DNA of 64,000 bases from Flavicella sp965243265 (lineage in GTDB: Bacteria > Bacteroidota > Bacteroidia > Flavobacteriales > Flavobacteriaceae). Shown piece after piece: positions 34,861-44,844 of this stretch. Location of the stretch: contig CBDEUL010000008.1 of the NCBI GenBank assembly GCA_965243265.1, positions 118,786-182,785 on the forward strand. The letters run 5' to 3'. The notes under the pieces were generated by a model that was not told the origin of the DNA, did no database searches, and saw only the letters and a program-made list of their open reading frames with translations. A program made the position numbers and the translations under genes. Within the stretch, counting starts at the first letter, position 1. The number at the start of each line of letters is the position of its first letter.

Positions 34861-34882
34861 AACTCAAAATCTATTCATATTT

Positions 34883-34923
34883 GAAGCCCCTTTCTGTAAG
34901 AGATCAGAAAGGGGCTTCTTTTT
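34883..34923 (+). terminator. metK terminator
   Basis: Arms GAAGCCCCTTTCTG and CAGAAAGGGGCTTC followed by TTTTTCTC. Confidence 0.9.
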
Positions 34924-35056
34924 CTCTCTCCTCTAAAAAAGAAATTAACAGTTAAAAACTTTAAGCTTTTCTATACCAAAAAAGAAGCTCTAAAAGTCTA
35001 TATTCGCCCTCCGATCTCCATAAAACAACTCTGTTAATTCGAATACCTAAACAACA

Positions 35057-38033
35057 ATGAATAACGTAAAAAACTGGTTAAGCTACTACAAAAACAGTCT
35101 ATCAGATAGTGAGAACTTAGCTGTAGATACTTCCAGAATTAAAAACTTATTCCATCAAAACACCTGTGATTTAGGAGCTGCTACAATTAGCTCAAAAAAT
35201 GCAGCTGACATGCTAGACGCTGAAGAGCGAAGAATTAACAGACTAAAAGGAGTCAAAAAAGACAGTCCAAAATGGCATAAAGTCACCGAAACAGAACTAA
35301 CAATAGCTCCCTTTCAATTAGAATACCAAACCAACAATCCCGACTACAAGCAAAAAGTAATCCACCCTTTTTGGGTAAAAGCAAAAGTAAATCGCTCTGG
35401 GCAACTATCTGTCCCTAAAGAATTATTTCCTGTTATTGTTAGAAACTATTTAGACCCTATTGCCGATACTGGTAATGGTTTTATTTTTTCTTCTATGGAC
35501 ATCGTTACACTTGCTCGAGATATTGAACAACCTGAAATAGAAAATGAAGAACTAGAATGGAATAAATATTGGGATTATATAAACGAAGTTTTTTCCAAAA
35601 TAGCTTATACCAACCTTTACAATTACCGTGCAGAAGGATATATTACCAACCATAAGGTTACTTATTTTGCCACTAGTTCAAAAATTTCTACAGCAAAAAG
35701 CATCTTATTCCTTTATCAAAATATTCTTAATGAAACCGAAGATTTTCCTTTAATTTCCAAACTCACAACCCCTGTTGATCGAGAACGAAAAGCTGCCATT
35801 ACAGATCACGGTTTTTTAAATTACAACCACCTGCATTTAGGGCAAATGTCTAACGAATTTCCTTTATCCATTAGCCAACGTAAAACACTGCTTTCCCATT
35901 TAACAGCCGAAAAAAATGCTATTACTGCTGTAAACGGACCTCCTGGAACAGGAAAAACTACATTATTACAAAGTTTAGTTGCTACAGAATTTGTTAAAGC
36001 TGCCATTAAGGGAGAAGAAGCTCCTGTTATTGTTGCCTGTTCTACCAATAACCAAGCGGTTACCAATATTATTGACAGTTTTATCAACTCCGTAAGTACT
36101 ATAGAAAACCTTTCTGAACGTTGGATTCCAAACTTTAATGGATATGCTACCTATTTACCTTCCAATTCCAAAAGTGAAAAATCTTTAAAAAACATCAACT
36201 TTTTAAAAGGAAACCTATTTGGTCATGAAGGTACTTTGTGCGACTTAGAAAACGATCAATATTTATTTGAAGCAGAAGATTACTTCTTTGAAAAATACCG
36301 CGAATATTTTGGTTTTGAAGCCCAATCTTTAGACGATGCTTGTGCTCATTTACAAGAAGAAATCGCATTGATAGAAGACAAGCTTATCAATAGTGTAAAC
36401 ATTTCAAAAAACTATATAAACTCCATTGAAAATGTAAATAAAATACTGCTTCATAAAAAGGACCATATTCAAAAGGATAGCATCCAAATATCGAAATTAA
36501 GAAAGTGGAGAACTATTCTTACCGAAATAAAATCACACTCTAAAGATGTAGACTTCATCAACCAAATACATCGTTATTTTAAAATCAATACTCTTTCTAA
36601 TTTAGAAGATACTCCTAATCCTGAGCATTTTTTTAAAACTGAAGAAATTGCTGTTTCAGACAATAAAAAAGCGCTTTCTTTTATACAAAAATTGTCTTGC
36701 TGATGTAAACCTTGCGCTTACTTCCAACTTAAAGTTAAATGACTGGAAACTTCAAAATAACATTGAAGGCTATCCTTTTGTTTCTGAAGAACAAATGTGG
36801 GATTTCGAATACAGAAAACTAGAAAATGATGATAAAACACATCAATATTTTTATGACGAAATAGATACTTCCCTACGTCATAAAGCTTTTCTACTAGCCA
36901 CTCATTATTGGGAAGCTCGATGGCTTTTAGAAACCGAAGAAGTACTTGAAAACAATACAGAAAAAGGAACTGGAGAAAAAGCAATTATGGCAAAATGGAA
37001 ACGAAGAGCCATGCTTACCCCTTGCTTTGTAGCCACTTTTTATATGGCTCCAACTCATTTTGTATACAGTCAGTTCCAAGGAGAAAATGAAGAAGGAAAC
37101 CCCATTTTTGAATACTTGCCTTTATACAACTTCTTAGATCTGTTAATTATTGATGAAGCCGGACAAGTTACCCCTGAAGTAAGTATTCCTTTGTTTTCTT
37201 TAGCTCAAAAAGCCATTGTTGTAGGCGACTTAAAACAAATTGAACCTATTTGGTCCATTCCCTCTAAAATAGATTTAGGGAATCTTACGAATGAAAATAT
37301 TATCACATCTCCCACTCAAAGTAACCATTTAAATACACTTGGTTTTTTAGCTTCTAGTGGAAGTATTATGAAAATGGCACAAAATGCCTGTGAATTTGAA
37401 ACACCAACAACATCAGGAAAAGAAAATGGTTTATTACTACTAGAACACAGAAGATGTAATGATGAAATTATTGGTTTTTGTAACGAACTTGCTTATGAAG
37501 GTATATTAAAACCCATGAAAGGAAAAGCTCGAAAAGACCAACTTTTCCCGTCTATGATAGCCTATCATATTGAAGGGCTTAGCGAACGAAGTTTTAATAG
37601 TAGACGAAACTTAAACGAAGTAACCTCTATCATTTCATGGTTAAACAAAAACAAAGAAAATATTCAAAATTCTTATAATGTAGAATCTATAGAGAGTGTT
37701 TTAGGTATTATTACACCTTTTACCAGTCAAAAATCAGAACTCTCAAAAGCACTTACCAATGCCGGTTTTAAAATAAATAATATAAAACTAGGAACCGTAC
37801 ATGCTTTGCAAGGTGCGGAACGAAACATCGTACTATTCAGCTCTGTTTATAGCAACAACGATGAAGGAACCTTGTTTTTTGACAAAGATAACAAACCGAA
37901 CATGTTAAATGTAGCTGTTTCGAGAGCCAGAGATAGTTTTATTTTATTTGGAGATACGCGTATTTTCGACGAAACTAAGAACACCCCTTCAGGAGTACTC
38001 AAAAAACACCTAAATATTTTTGAAACCTTCTAA
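35057..38033 (+). pseudogene. UPF1/DNA2-like superfamily 1 helicase, interrupted by a +1 frameshift
   Basis: Two overlapping frames (35057-36703 and 36648-38033) together encode one ~990-residue SF1 helicase. The first has Walker A NGPPGTGKTTLLQSL (~293-307); the second has Walker B LLIIDEAGQVTPE, motif III VGDLKQIEPIW, LEHRRCNDE, and motifs V/VI TVHALQGAERNIV and NVAVSRARDSFILFGD. A linking region between the frames looks coiled. Deleting one A from a run near 36666-36692 joins them. It could be a real pseudogene, transcriptional slippage or a sequencing error. No defence neighbours. Function: nucleic-acid helicase of unknown target. Confidence 0.8.
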
Positions 38034-38197
38034 TTATAACATTGTAAAAAGAACACTATCTCATCACTACTTTTATAGAAAAAAATTAACTTTTAACAAC
38101 AAAGATTATTAGATTTGTTAGACCTAAAAGTTACGCCAACTTCTTAAAAGGAATTGATACAACCTTTTCTACAAAAAGAAAACCAAGAAACGTATAC

Positions 38198-38515
38198 ATG
38201 AAAATCTTAAAAAAAATATACAATCATAAAGCATTCAAAATTCTTGCAAACAGGTATGTTTTGATTTTAATTATTTTCACTATTTGGATGCTATTCTTTG
38301 ACGAAAATTCTTATCTAAACCATAGGAAATTTAATAAAGAGATTGATGAACTTCAAAACTCTATTGATTTCTATGAAGAAGAAATCACAAAAAACAAAGA
38401 GATGATTGAGGCTCTTGAAAGCCCAGAAAAACTAGAGAAATTTGCTCGAGAAAATTATTTAATGAAGAAAGAAAACGAAACTTTATTTCTTATTGAATAC
38501 GATACCTTAAATTAA
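38198..38515 (+). CDS. FtsB/DivIC-like septum formation initiator protein
   Basis: 105 residues. A short cytoplasmic start, one transmembrane helix (~20-33, VLILIIFTIWMLFF), then a coiled coil (~42-75) ending in the family motif LEKFARENYLMKKENETLFLIE. FtsB-type proteins link FtsL and FtsQ in the divisome. Its stop overlaps the ATG of the mutase small subunit (TAATG). This pairing of FtsB with methylmalonyl-CoA mutase is, as far as I recall, common in Flavobacteriia. Confidence 0.9.
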   Translation: MKILKKIYNHKAFKILANRYVLILIIFTIWMLFFDENSYLNHRKFNKEIDELQNSIDFYEEEITKNKEMIEALESPEKLEKFARENYLMKKENETLFLIEYDTLN

Positions 38516-39843
38516 TGGATACTCCTTTTTTAAATGATTTTGACTTTCAAAATGAAAAGTTCTGGAAACAAAAAATTCAATTTTCACTAGAAGGGGAAGA
38601 TTATGTTCAAAAACTAATTAAGAAAAGTATTGAAGGGATCGATGTAAAACCTTTTTATCATCATGAAAATTTTAAAAAACTAAAACTACCTAACTACAGT
38701 ACCGACCTGAAAATTTGTCAAACTATTTTCATCAGTAATGAAAATACAGCAAATAAAATTGCAACTAAAGCTATAGAAGAAGGCGCTCAATCTATATTAT
38801 TTATTGTTTCTAAAAGATTCAATTACAAAAACTTATTAAAAGGTTTAGAGAATATAGAGCTACAATTCGAATTCCTTTTTTTTGACAAAAATTTTATTCA
38901 AGAAGGAATAGAGTTCTGTAAAAACCAAACCTCTTTTTTCAATATAGACCCTATAGGGCAACTTGCTAAAACAGGAAATTGGCATAGCTCACAAAAAGGA
39001 GATTTTGAAGCTCTGAAACCTTTATTAAAGACAACCTCTCAAAAAACAAGACTTCTTACTGTAAACACCTCTATATATAAAAATGCGGGTGCTAGTATCA
39101 TACAAGAGCTGGCCTATGGTATTGCACATGGAATAGAATATTTAAACTATTACGGAAAATCTATTGAAAACCTAATTCAATTTAAATTTTCTGTTGGACA
39201 TAATTATTTCTTTGAAATAGCTAAACTAAGAGCTTTTCGTTATTTGTGGAACCTAATAGGAGAAACCTTCCTTATAGATAACTCTAATATTCCTATTTTT
39301 AGCAGTCCCTCTAAAAGAAATAAAACAATTCTACATTCTGAAAAAAACCTTTTTAAAACAGCTACAGAATGTGCTAGTGCCATACTAGGGGGCACAAATA
39401 CTATCCAAAATTTTTCACATACCGAACTTTATAAAAGAAAAAACAATACGGATGAAAGTATCGCTCGACAACAATTACAAACACTAATTTACGAAAACGA
39501 TATAGCTGGAACTACTTTAAATACTGAGAATTCGTATTTTATTGAAGACCTGACTTTTAATATTACTGAAAAAGTATTACTTTTAGTCAAAATTTTGGAA
39601 AAACAAGGAGGTTTTTTAAAACTTCTCTCCAAAGAAACTATTAATAACCACATAAAAAAAACAGAAAAAAAAGAAGTTCTTTTATTTAATAATAGAGAGT
39701 TAAAAAATAACCAAAAACCTCTTGAAAAATCTATCTCGTTTGAAATCTATCCTTTCAAAAAGAAACAATTTTTCAAAACATCCATTACTCCTATCATTGA
39801 AAAAAGACTTTACGAAAAAGAAGAAAAAACCAAACTAACATGA
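38515..39843 (+). CDS. mutA: Methylmalonyl-CoA mutase small (beta) subunit
   Basis: 442 residues. Mutase barrel features include ASIIQELAYGIAHGIEYLNY, FSVGHNYFFEIAKLRAFRYLWN, AILGGTNTIQNF and GGFLKLLSKETI, with the C-terminal SITPIIEKRLYEKE. There is no cobalamin-binding domain, as expected for the non-catalytic subunit in this group. It should pair with a catalytic large subunit in the succinyl-CoA/methylmalonyl-CoA route, but the expected partner downstream is strongly reduced (40247-41158). Overlaps the next gene by ATGA. Confidence 0.88.
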   Translation: MDTPFLNDFDFQNEKFWKQKIQFSLEGEDYVQKLIKKSIEGIDVKPFYHHENFKKLKLPNYSTDLKICQTIFISNENTANKIATKAIEEGAQSILFIVSKRFNYKNLLKGLENIELQFEFLFFDKNFIQEGIEFCKNQTSFFNIDPIGQLAKTGNWHSSQKGDFEALKPLLKTTSQKTRLLTVNTSIYKNAGASIIQELAYGIAHGIEYLNYYGKSIENLIQFKFSVGHNYFFEIAKLRAFRYLWNLIGETFLIDNSNIPIFSSPSKRNKTILHSEKNLFKTATECASAILGGTNTIQNFSHTELYKRKNNTDESIARQQLQTLIYENDIAGTTLNTENSYFIEDLTFNITEKVLLLVKILEKQGGFLKLLSKETINNHIKKTEKKEVLLFNNRELKNNQKPLEKSISFEIYPFKKKQFFKTSITPIIEKRLYEKEEKTKLT

Positions 39844-40190
39844 AAAAAAAATCTCTAACTAACCAAAAAAAGTGTGAGGTTACACTCCTTGCAACAAAAT
39901 TAAAAAAGAAAAAACAAAGCATTGGATCTACAAAAAGAAACATCCCTTATAACATTTCAGGTATATTGATTGTCTCTTTTAGTTTATTCTACATTTCTGA
40001 AAACAAACTAAGTGAACTTTTAGGTTCAAGCACAGATCTTATTTCAATGTTTATTTATTTAATTTCAACTACCTCTGTATTATATCTTGTATATACTTTA
40101 TTCTATATAAAGTTTCACAGTAATGAAATTAAAAAACTTGATTATCAAATTTATGACCTATTAAGGTTGAAAACTGAAAGCGATATTTAA
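39840..40190 (+). CDS. Hypothetical membrane protein in the mutase operon
   Basis: 116 residues, Lys-rich N-terminus (~1-36), two hydrophobic helices (~40-56 and ~66-90) and a charged C-terminus. The ATG overlaps the mutA stop (ATGA), so it is translationally coupled. No family recognised. Small membrane proteins do occur between the two mutase genes in other flavobacteria, from memory. Function unknown. Confidence 0.6.
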   Translation: MKKKSLTNQKKCEVTLLATKLKKKKQSIGSTKRNIPYNISGILIVSFSLFYISENKLSELLGSSTDLISMFIYLISTTSVLYLVYTLFYIKFHSNEIKKLDYQIYDLLRLKTESDI

Positions 40191-40205
40191 TTTAAAATTT
40201 ACTGA

Positions 40206-40230
40206 TTTGACTGCTTAGTAACCAGTCAAA
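40206..40230. promoter_or_regulatory. Inverted repeat before the mutase-like gene
   Basis: TTTGACTG and CAGTCAAA, perfect 8-bp arms with a 9-base loop. It could be an operator or weak terminator. Its first arm resembles part of the SAM-II loop, but no SAM-II fold is present. Confidence 0.35.
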
Positions 40231-40246
40231 ATGTTTATATCTTCGA

Positions 40247-41158
40247 GTGAAAAGAATCAATATTCAAAACATCAATCTTTCAGCTACCGAAAGTAGTTTA
40301 GACACATTATATAAACACGAAGGACACATTGCAGGAACACCTCCTTTTTTAAGAGGTGTTCCTGCTTTTTTAAATCAAAAAGACATTTGTCTTTCTGCAC
40401 CTCCTTCATACAAAACAACAACACTTAACTCAATAGACCAGTTAGAAACTTTTATTTCTAACAACAAACTGTCTCCTATAATTGTAGAAATTAAAATAGC
40501 AGCAACACCTTCTATTTCAATAATTTTAAACCACCATAAATACTTTTTAGAAAGCAAAATTTCAATCAAAACTTTGATAACCTACTTTTCTAAAAACAAT
40601 ATACAGCCTACAATTAACCTTATTACAAAAACCAACACAGTAGTTCCTGAAGAAAAACTTATATCAAGAACACTAGCAGTCTCTAAAGAAGTAATTGATT
40701 CATCTATTCAAAAAGGAAATACAATTGAAAGTATAACTTCTAAAATTAATTTTAGCTGGCCTGTTTCTAAAAATTACTTTTTTGAAATCTGCAAACAGCG
40801 AGCTACAAGAGTCCTTTGGTCTAAAATAGTACACGGTTACCTTCCAAAAAACGAATCTGCAATGGCAATTCAAAGCCAAAGCTTTGTTGATAAATCTTTT
40901 TTTAAATCATTGAACAGCAACCCAATTCAGATTAGTAACACCCTATTCTCCATAATATATGGAGGTACAACTAAAATAATCTGTGATACAACACCTGAAG
41001 TTATAAATACTTTGTCTGAATTTTTAGAAGAGCAACTATTTTCTCTTCATACTATTGACCCGTGGGGAGGATCCAAAAAAGTTGAAAAACTTACTGAAGA
41101 AATTTACTCAGATATTTGGAAAGAACTAACAAGCACTACTCAATCTATATTTTCTTAA
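40247..41158 (+). CDS. Reduced, probably non-catalytic methylmalonyl-CoA mutase large-subunit-like protein
   Basis: 303 residues from a GTG start (no in-frame ATG upstream before a stop). Pieces of the large subunit are present in order: HIAGTPPFLRGVPAF (family: PPFLRGPYxTMY), SKINFSWPVSKNYFFEICKQRATRVLWSKIV, IYGGTTKIICDT and HTIDPWGGSKKVEKLTEE. The substrate/radical Tyr region, the GYHMxEAGA segment with the cobalamin-contacting His, and the whole C-terminal B12-binding domain are missing; a normal large subunit is about 700 residues. The frame is continuous, so this is not a simple frameshift. Probably a degenerate or repurposed subunit. Confidence 0.7.
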   Translation: MKRINIQNINLSATESSLDTLYKHEGHIAGTPPFLRGVPAFLNQKDICLSAPPSYKTTTLNSIDQLETFISNNKLSPIIVEIKIAATPSISIILNHHKYFLESKISIKTLITYFSKNNIQPTINLITKTNTVVPEEKLISRTLAVSKEVIDSSIQKGNTIESITSKINFSWPVSKNYFFEICKQRATRVLWSKIVHGYLPKNESAMAIQSQSFVDKSFFKSLNSNPIQISNTLFSIIYGGTTKIICDTTPEVINTLSEFLEEQLFSLHTIDPWGGSKKVEKLTEEIYSDIWKELTSTTQSIFS

Positions 41159-42101
41159 ACAAATAAGATTTTAAAAAACCTGTTCCGTAACCATAAAATT
41201 GTATGGCTGTTGTTATTCCTGTAACACTCCCTACTGCAATATTTTTATTCTGTATTGCTGAATGTAGTATTACCAACACAAAATACAAGAGATACATTCC
41301 TATAAAAAACATATTACCCACAAATATTAACAATACAGACAAAGCAAAACCTATTAGAAACAAACTCGGAAACCAATAAGTTAATTTTACTGTTTCTGGA
41401 TACTTACTATTTAAAACAGGTCTTGCGCTTCCAAAATTATTTGTTTGTCTATAAAACTGACTAAAATTAGTTCTACGCTTATGGTACACATAGGCTTCTG
41501 GTATTAATTGTGTTTCAAAACCTAAGTTCCACAACCTAAAAGTAAGATCTATATCTTCTCCTATCTTCATTTCTGAAAAGCCCTGTGTCTCCTCAAATGC
41601 CTTTTTAGAAATTCCCAAATTAAAACTTCTTGGCTGAAATTTACCCACAGCCTTTTTCTTTCCTCTTATACCTCCTGTTGTTAAAAACGAAGTCATTGAG
41701 TAATTGATTGCTTTTTGTATAGTAGTAAAACTTTCATGTGCTGCATCTGGTCCACCAAAAGCATCTGTATACGTATTATTTAAAGTAGTTTCAACAGCCC
41801 TAAAATAATTTTCTGGAATGATACAATCTGAATCAAAAATGATATAATAATCTCCTGAGGCTTTTTGCATTCCAAAATTCCTACTCTTACCTGCTCCCTG
41901 GTTTTTCGTTACAAAATACTTTAAGTCTAATTTTGACGTGTAATTTTCAATTACCTCTTTACAAGGATCAACAGAACCATCTTCTATTACAAGAACCTCA
42001 AAAGGAATATTTCCTTGCTGATGCACAAGACTTTCTAACAACTCATCGACCTCTTTAGGACGGTTATACACGGGAATAATTACAGAATAGGATAATTTCA
42101 A
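41145..42101 (-). CDS. Glycosyltransferase family 2 protein with C-terminal membrane helices
   Basis: 318 residues. GT-A start YSVIIPVYNRPKEVDELLESL, nucleotide-binding VIEDGSVDPC, metal-binding DSD in YYIIFDSDCIIP (~90-101), and MKIGEDIDLTFRLWNLGF as the acceptor-site ED motif. Hydrophobic segments occur from ~240 to ~300. It likely adds sugars to a lipid carrier or polysaccharide at the inner membrane; the donor is unknown. Its 3' end overlaps the convergent mutase-like gene by 14 bases. Confidence 0.88.
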   Translation of the reverse strand: MKLSYSVIIPVYNRPKEVDELLESLVHQQGNIPFEVLVIEDGSVDPCKEVIENYTSKLDLKYFVTKNQGAGKSRNFGMQKASGDYYIIFDSDCIIPENYFRAVETTLNNTYTDAFGGPDAAHESFTTIQKAINYSMTSFLTTGGIRGKKKAVGKFQPRSFNLGISKKAFEETQGFSEMKIGEDIDLTFRLWNLGFETQLIPEAYVYHKRRTNFSQFYRQTNNFGSARPVLNSKYPETVKLTYWFPSLFLIGFALSVLLIFVGNMFFIGMYLLYFVLVILHSAIQNKNIAVGSVTGITTAIQFYGYGTGFLKSYLFKKI

Positions 42102-42178
42102 AATAAGGTTTTCAAGTACTCAAATATAATCGAAAAAGTAATTTCTACGTTTTTTAAATTCAAATTTATTATACAAAA

Positions 42179-42206
42179 AAAGCAAGTCCTCTAAAGAACT
42201 TGCTTT
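42179..42206 (-). terminator. fabI terminator
   Basis: Arms AAAGCAAGT and ACTTGCTTT with a 10-base loop, T-run on the minus strand. Confidence 0.75.
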
Positions 42207-42233
42207 ACTTTATTTAGAAAATAAATAAGAGAA

Positions 42234-43049
42234 TTATTCTTCTCCTACAAATTTATCCATCACACTTGTACTTACTCCCATGTTAGAGAACCCTCCATCG
42301 TGGAATAAGTTTTGTAATGTTACTTTTTTAGTTAAATCAGAAAATAAAGAGATTGTGTAATCTGCACATTCTGCAGCTGTAGCGTTTCCTAATGGAGACA
42401 TTTTTTCTGCATAGTTAATAAATCCATCAAATCCTTTTACTCCACTACCTGCTGTTGTTGGTGTTGGAGATTGTGAAATTGTATTTACACGAACTTTATG
42501 ATCTCTTCCAAAGAAATATCCAAAGCTACGAGCAATAGACTCTAAATAAGCTTTGTTATCTGCCATATCATTGTAATCTGGAAATACTCTTTGCGCTGCC
42601 ATATAAGTTAAAGCTACAATAGATCCCCACTCACTCATTGCTTTTTTGTTGTACAATAAGTTCATTACTCTATGAAATGAAAGTGCTGAAATATCAAACC
42701 CTTTATGAGAAAAATCGTAATTAGAATCTGTGTAATGTTTTCCTTTTCTTACATTTAAAGACATTCCAATAGAATGCAAAACAAAATCAATTTTACCTCC
42801 TAAAATTTCAACAGACTGATCTATTAAATTTCCTAGGTCTTCCATAGAAGTAGCGTCAGCTGGTATTACTTGAGAACCTGTTTTTTCTGCCAATTCATTA
42901 ATTGTACCCATTCTCATTGCTATTGGTGCATTTGTCAATACAAATGTAGCTCCTTCTTCATGTGCACGTTCTGCAACTTTCCATGCAATAGAATTAGAAT
43001 CCAATGCTCCAAAAATAATACCTCTTTTTCCTTTTAATAAATTATACAT
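42234..43049 (-). CDS. fabI: Enoyl-[acyl-carrier-protein] reductase (NADH), FabI
   Basis: 271 residues. NAD-binding GIIFGALDSNSIAWKVAERA (~10-29), and the FabI Tyr-x6-Lys active site in FPDYNDMADNKAYLESIAR (Y...M..NK). The final step of fatty-acid elongation, the target of triclosan-type inhibitors. Monocistronic, with a TATATTTG -7 element at 43079-43086 on the minus strand and its own terminator. Confidence 0.96.
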   Translation of the reverse strand: MYNLLKGKRGIIFGALDSNSIAWKVAERAHEEGATFVLTNAPIAMRMGTINELAEKTGSQVIPADATSMEDLGNLIDQSVEILGGKIDFVLHSIGMSLNVRKGKHYTDSNYDFSHKGFDISALSFHRVMNLLYNKKAMSEWGSIVALTYMAAQRVFPDYNDMADNKAYLESIARSFGYFFGRDHKVRVNTISQSPTPTTAGSGVKGFDGFINYAEKMSPLGNATAAECADYTISLFSDLTKKVTLQNLFHDGGFSNMGVSTSVMDKFVGEE

Positions 43050-43078
43050 ATGATATAGTTTCGTTTATTTTATGATGG

Positions 43079-43086
43079 CAAATATA
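43079..43086 (-). promoter_or_regulatory. -7 element of the fabI promoter
   Basis: TATATTTG on the minus strand, 30 bases before the fabI ATG; no convincing -33 box. Confidence 0.45.
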
Positions 43087-43141
43087 GTAAAGTATTACTT
43101 AAATGCACCGCTCGCAACTTAAAATTAAAAAGACCAGCTAT

Positions 43142-44797
43142 TTAGCTACCTAATAGTTCTTTAGCATGCTCTAAAGCCGATGTTGTTAGCTCTTTACCTC
43201 CTAATATTTCTGCCACTTCTGATATGCGTTCTTCTGCATTTAATTTTTTCAAAAATGTTGTTGTGACTCCCTCAACATCTTTTTTATATACTTTATAATG
43301 CGTACTTCCTTTTGCTGCTATTTGTGGTAAATGCGTTATGGTTATTACTTGCATATAATCTCCCATTTCATGCATTACATCTGCTATTTTATTAGACACA
43401 TCTCCTGAGACTCCCGTATCTATCTCATCAAAAATGATTGTAGGCAGCTTTGCATACTTTGATAAGATTAATTTTACTCCTAACATTATCCTCGACATTT
43501 CACCTCCTGAGGCCACTTTTTTTAACTCATCATAATGGCTTCCCTTATTTGCTGAAAATAAAAACTGTAATGCATCACTTCCTACTTGAGAAAACTCATC
43601 TAAAGGTGTTAACTCTATTTTAAATGTAGCATTCTCCATTCCTAGTTTCCCCAAAACCTCTTCTAATTGTTTTGTCAACTTAGGTATTGCAACCGCACGT
43701 TTTTTAGTTAATTTTTCTGCTTTTTCTGTTAATTCTAAAATGATTCTCTTTAAAGCCTCTTCCTTATCTTTTAAGATTTCTGTAGAGTTTTCAACTTTTG
43801 TTACCTTATTTTCTAAAGTATTTTTAATATCTGTTAACTCAATAACAGAACTTACCATATGCTTTTTCTGAAGCTCATATAGCAACTGTAATCGATCGTT
43901 AAAAGCTTCTATCTCTCCTCCATCAAAATCTACATTTTCATTTGCTTTTTCTAATTCAAAAACAACATCATCAAACTCTATTTTTAAACTCTCAACTCTA
44001 TCTGAAAGTTCTGTATATTCTGATGAATAGTTTGCTATTTTTTGAAGTACTGACTTTAATGTTTGTAACTGACTTTGAACACCTAATTGTTCTTCTGTTG
44101 AAACTGCTATACTTTCTGACAATGCTGTTTTTATTACCTCAACATTGTTTAATTTATCTAACTTTTCCTCTAACTCTTCCTGTTCTCCTTCTTTAAAATC
44201 GGCTTCTACCAATTCTTTATACAAGTGTGAATTATATGCATACTCTTGTTTTGCAGCTTCTTGTTCTTGTAATAATACCGCCAAGCTTTTCTTTAAGGCC
44301 TTGTATTTCTTTAACGTTGTTTTGTAAGCTAAGAGATTTTTCTCATTTCCTGCTAAAGCATCTAAAATTTGAAACTGAAAATTCACCTCAGACAACTCTG
44401 CTGTTTTGTGCTGTGAATGAACATCTATCAATCTAGTATTTAATTCATTCAGAACTGCTAAAGTAACAGGGGTATCATTTACAAATGCTCTCGATTTTCC
44501 ACTTGGAAGAATTTCTCTCCTAATAATCGTTTGTGATTCGTAATCTAAATCTCTCGATTCAAAAAAAGCTTCTAACTTATATTGGTCTATGGAAAAAGTA
44601 GCTTCAATAATACATTTCTGAGTATTATCTTTTAAGCTGTTTAAATCTGCCCTATTTCCCATTACTAAACCAAGTGCTCCTAATAGTATAGATTTTCCAG
44701 CCCCAGTTTCTCCCGTAATAATTGAAAGTCCGTCTGTAAAATCTGTTTGTAATGTTTTTATTAAGGCGTAATTAGATATAGATAAAGCTACTAACAC
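43142..44797 (-). CDS. recN: DNA repair protein RecN
   Basis: 551 residues, SMC-like ATPase. Walker A IITGETGAGKSILLGALG (~27-44), long central coiled coils (~150-370), signature SGGEMSRIMLGVKLIL (~435-450) and Walker B IIFDEIDTGVSGDVSNKIA. Holds DNA ends during double-strand break repair. It heads a run of minus-strand genes ending with fabI, though fabI has its own -7 element. Confidence 0.95.
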   Translation of the reverse strand: MLVALSISNYALIKTLQTDFTDGLSIITGETGAGKSILLGALGLVMGNRADLNSLKDNTQKCIIEATFSIDQYKLEAFFESRDLDYESQTIIRREILPSGKSRAFVNDTPVTLAVLNELNTRLIDVHSQHKTAELSEVNFQFQILDALAGNEKNLLAYKTTLKKYKALKKSLAVLLQEQEAAKQEYAYNSHLYKELVEADFKEGEQEELEEKLDKLNNVEVIKTALSESIAVSTEEQLGVQSQLQTLKSVLQKIANYSSEYTELSDRVESLKIEFDDVVFELEKANENVDFDGGEIEAFNDRLQLLYELQKKHMVSSVIELTDIKNTLENKVTKVENSTEILKDKEEALKRIILELTEKAEKLTKKRAVAIPKLTKQLEEVLGKLGMENATFKIELTPLDEFSQVGSDALQFLFSANKGSHYDELKKVASGGEMSRIMLGVKLILSKYAKLPTIIFDEIDTGVSGDVSNKIADVMHEMGDYMQVITITHLPQIAAKGSTHYKVYKKDVEGVTTTFLKKLNAEERISEVAEILGGKELTTSALEHAKELLGS

Positions 44798-44844
44798 TGA
44801 ATATGGTTTTTAATAAAATTGTATTTTCTTTAAAAAAAGCTGGA

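Noticed and set aside
35057..38033. A defence system built around the SF1 helicase
   Set aside because: Neighbours are metK, an FtsB-like gene and mutase genes; no nuclease, methyltransferase or other defence component adjoins it.
40199..40247. A SAM-II riboswitch before the mutase-like gene
   Set aside because: Only the GATTTGACTG string matches; the GCTAAA segment and pseudoknot partner are absent.
40247..41158. Explaining the short mutase protein by a frameshift
   Set aside because: The frame is continuous and carries family motifs from both ends in order; the missing parts are not in other frames nearby.
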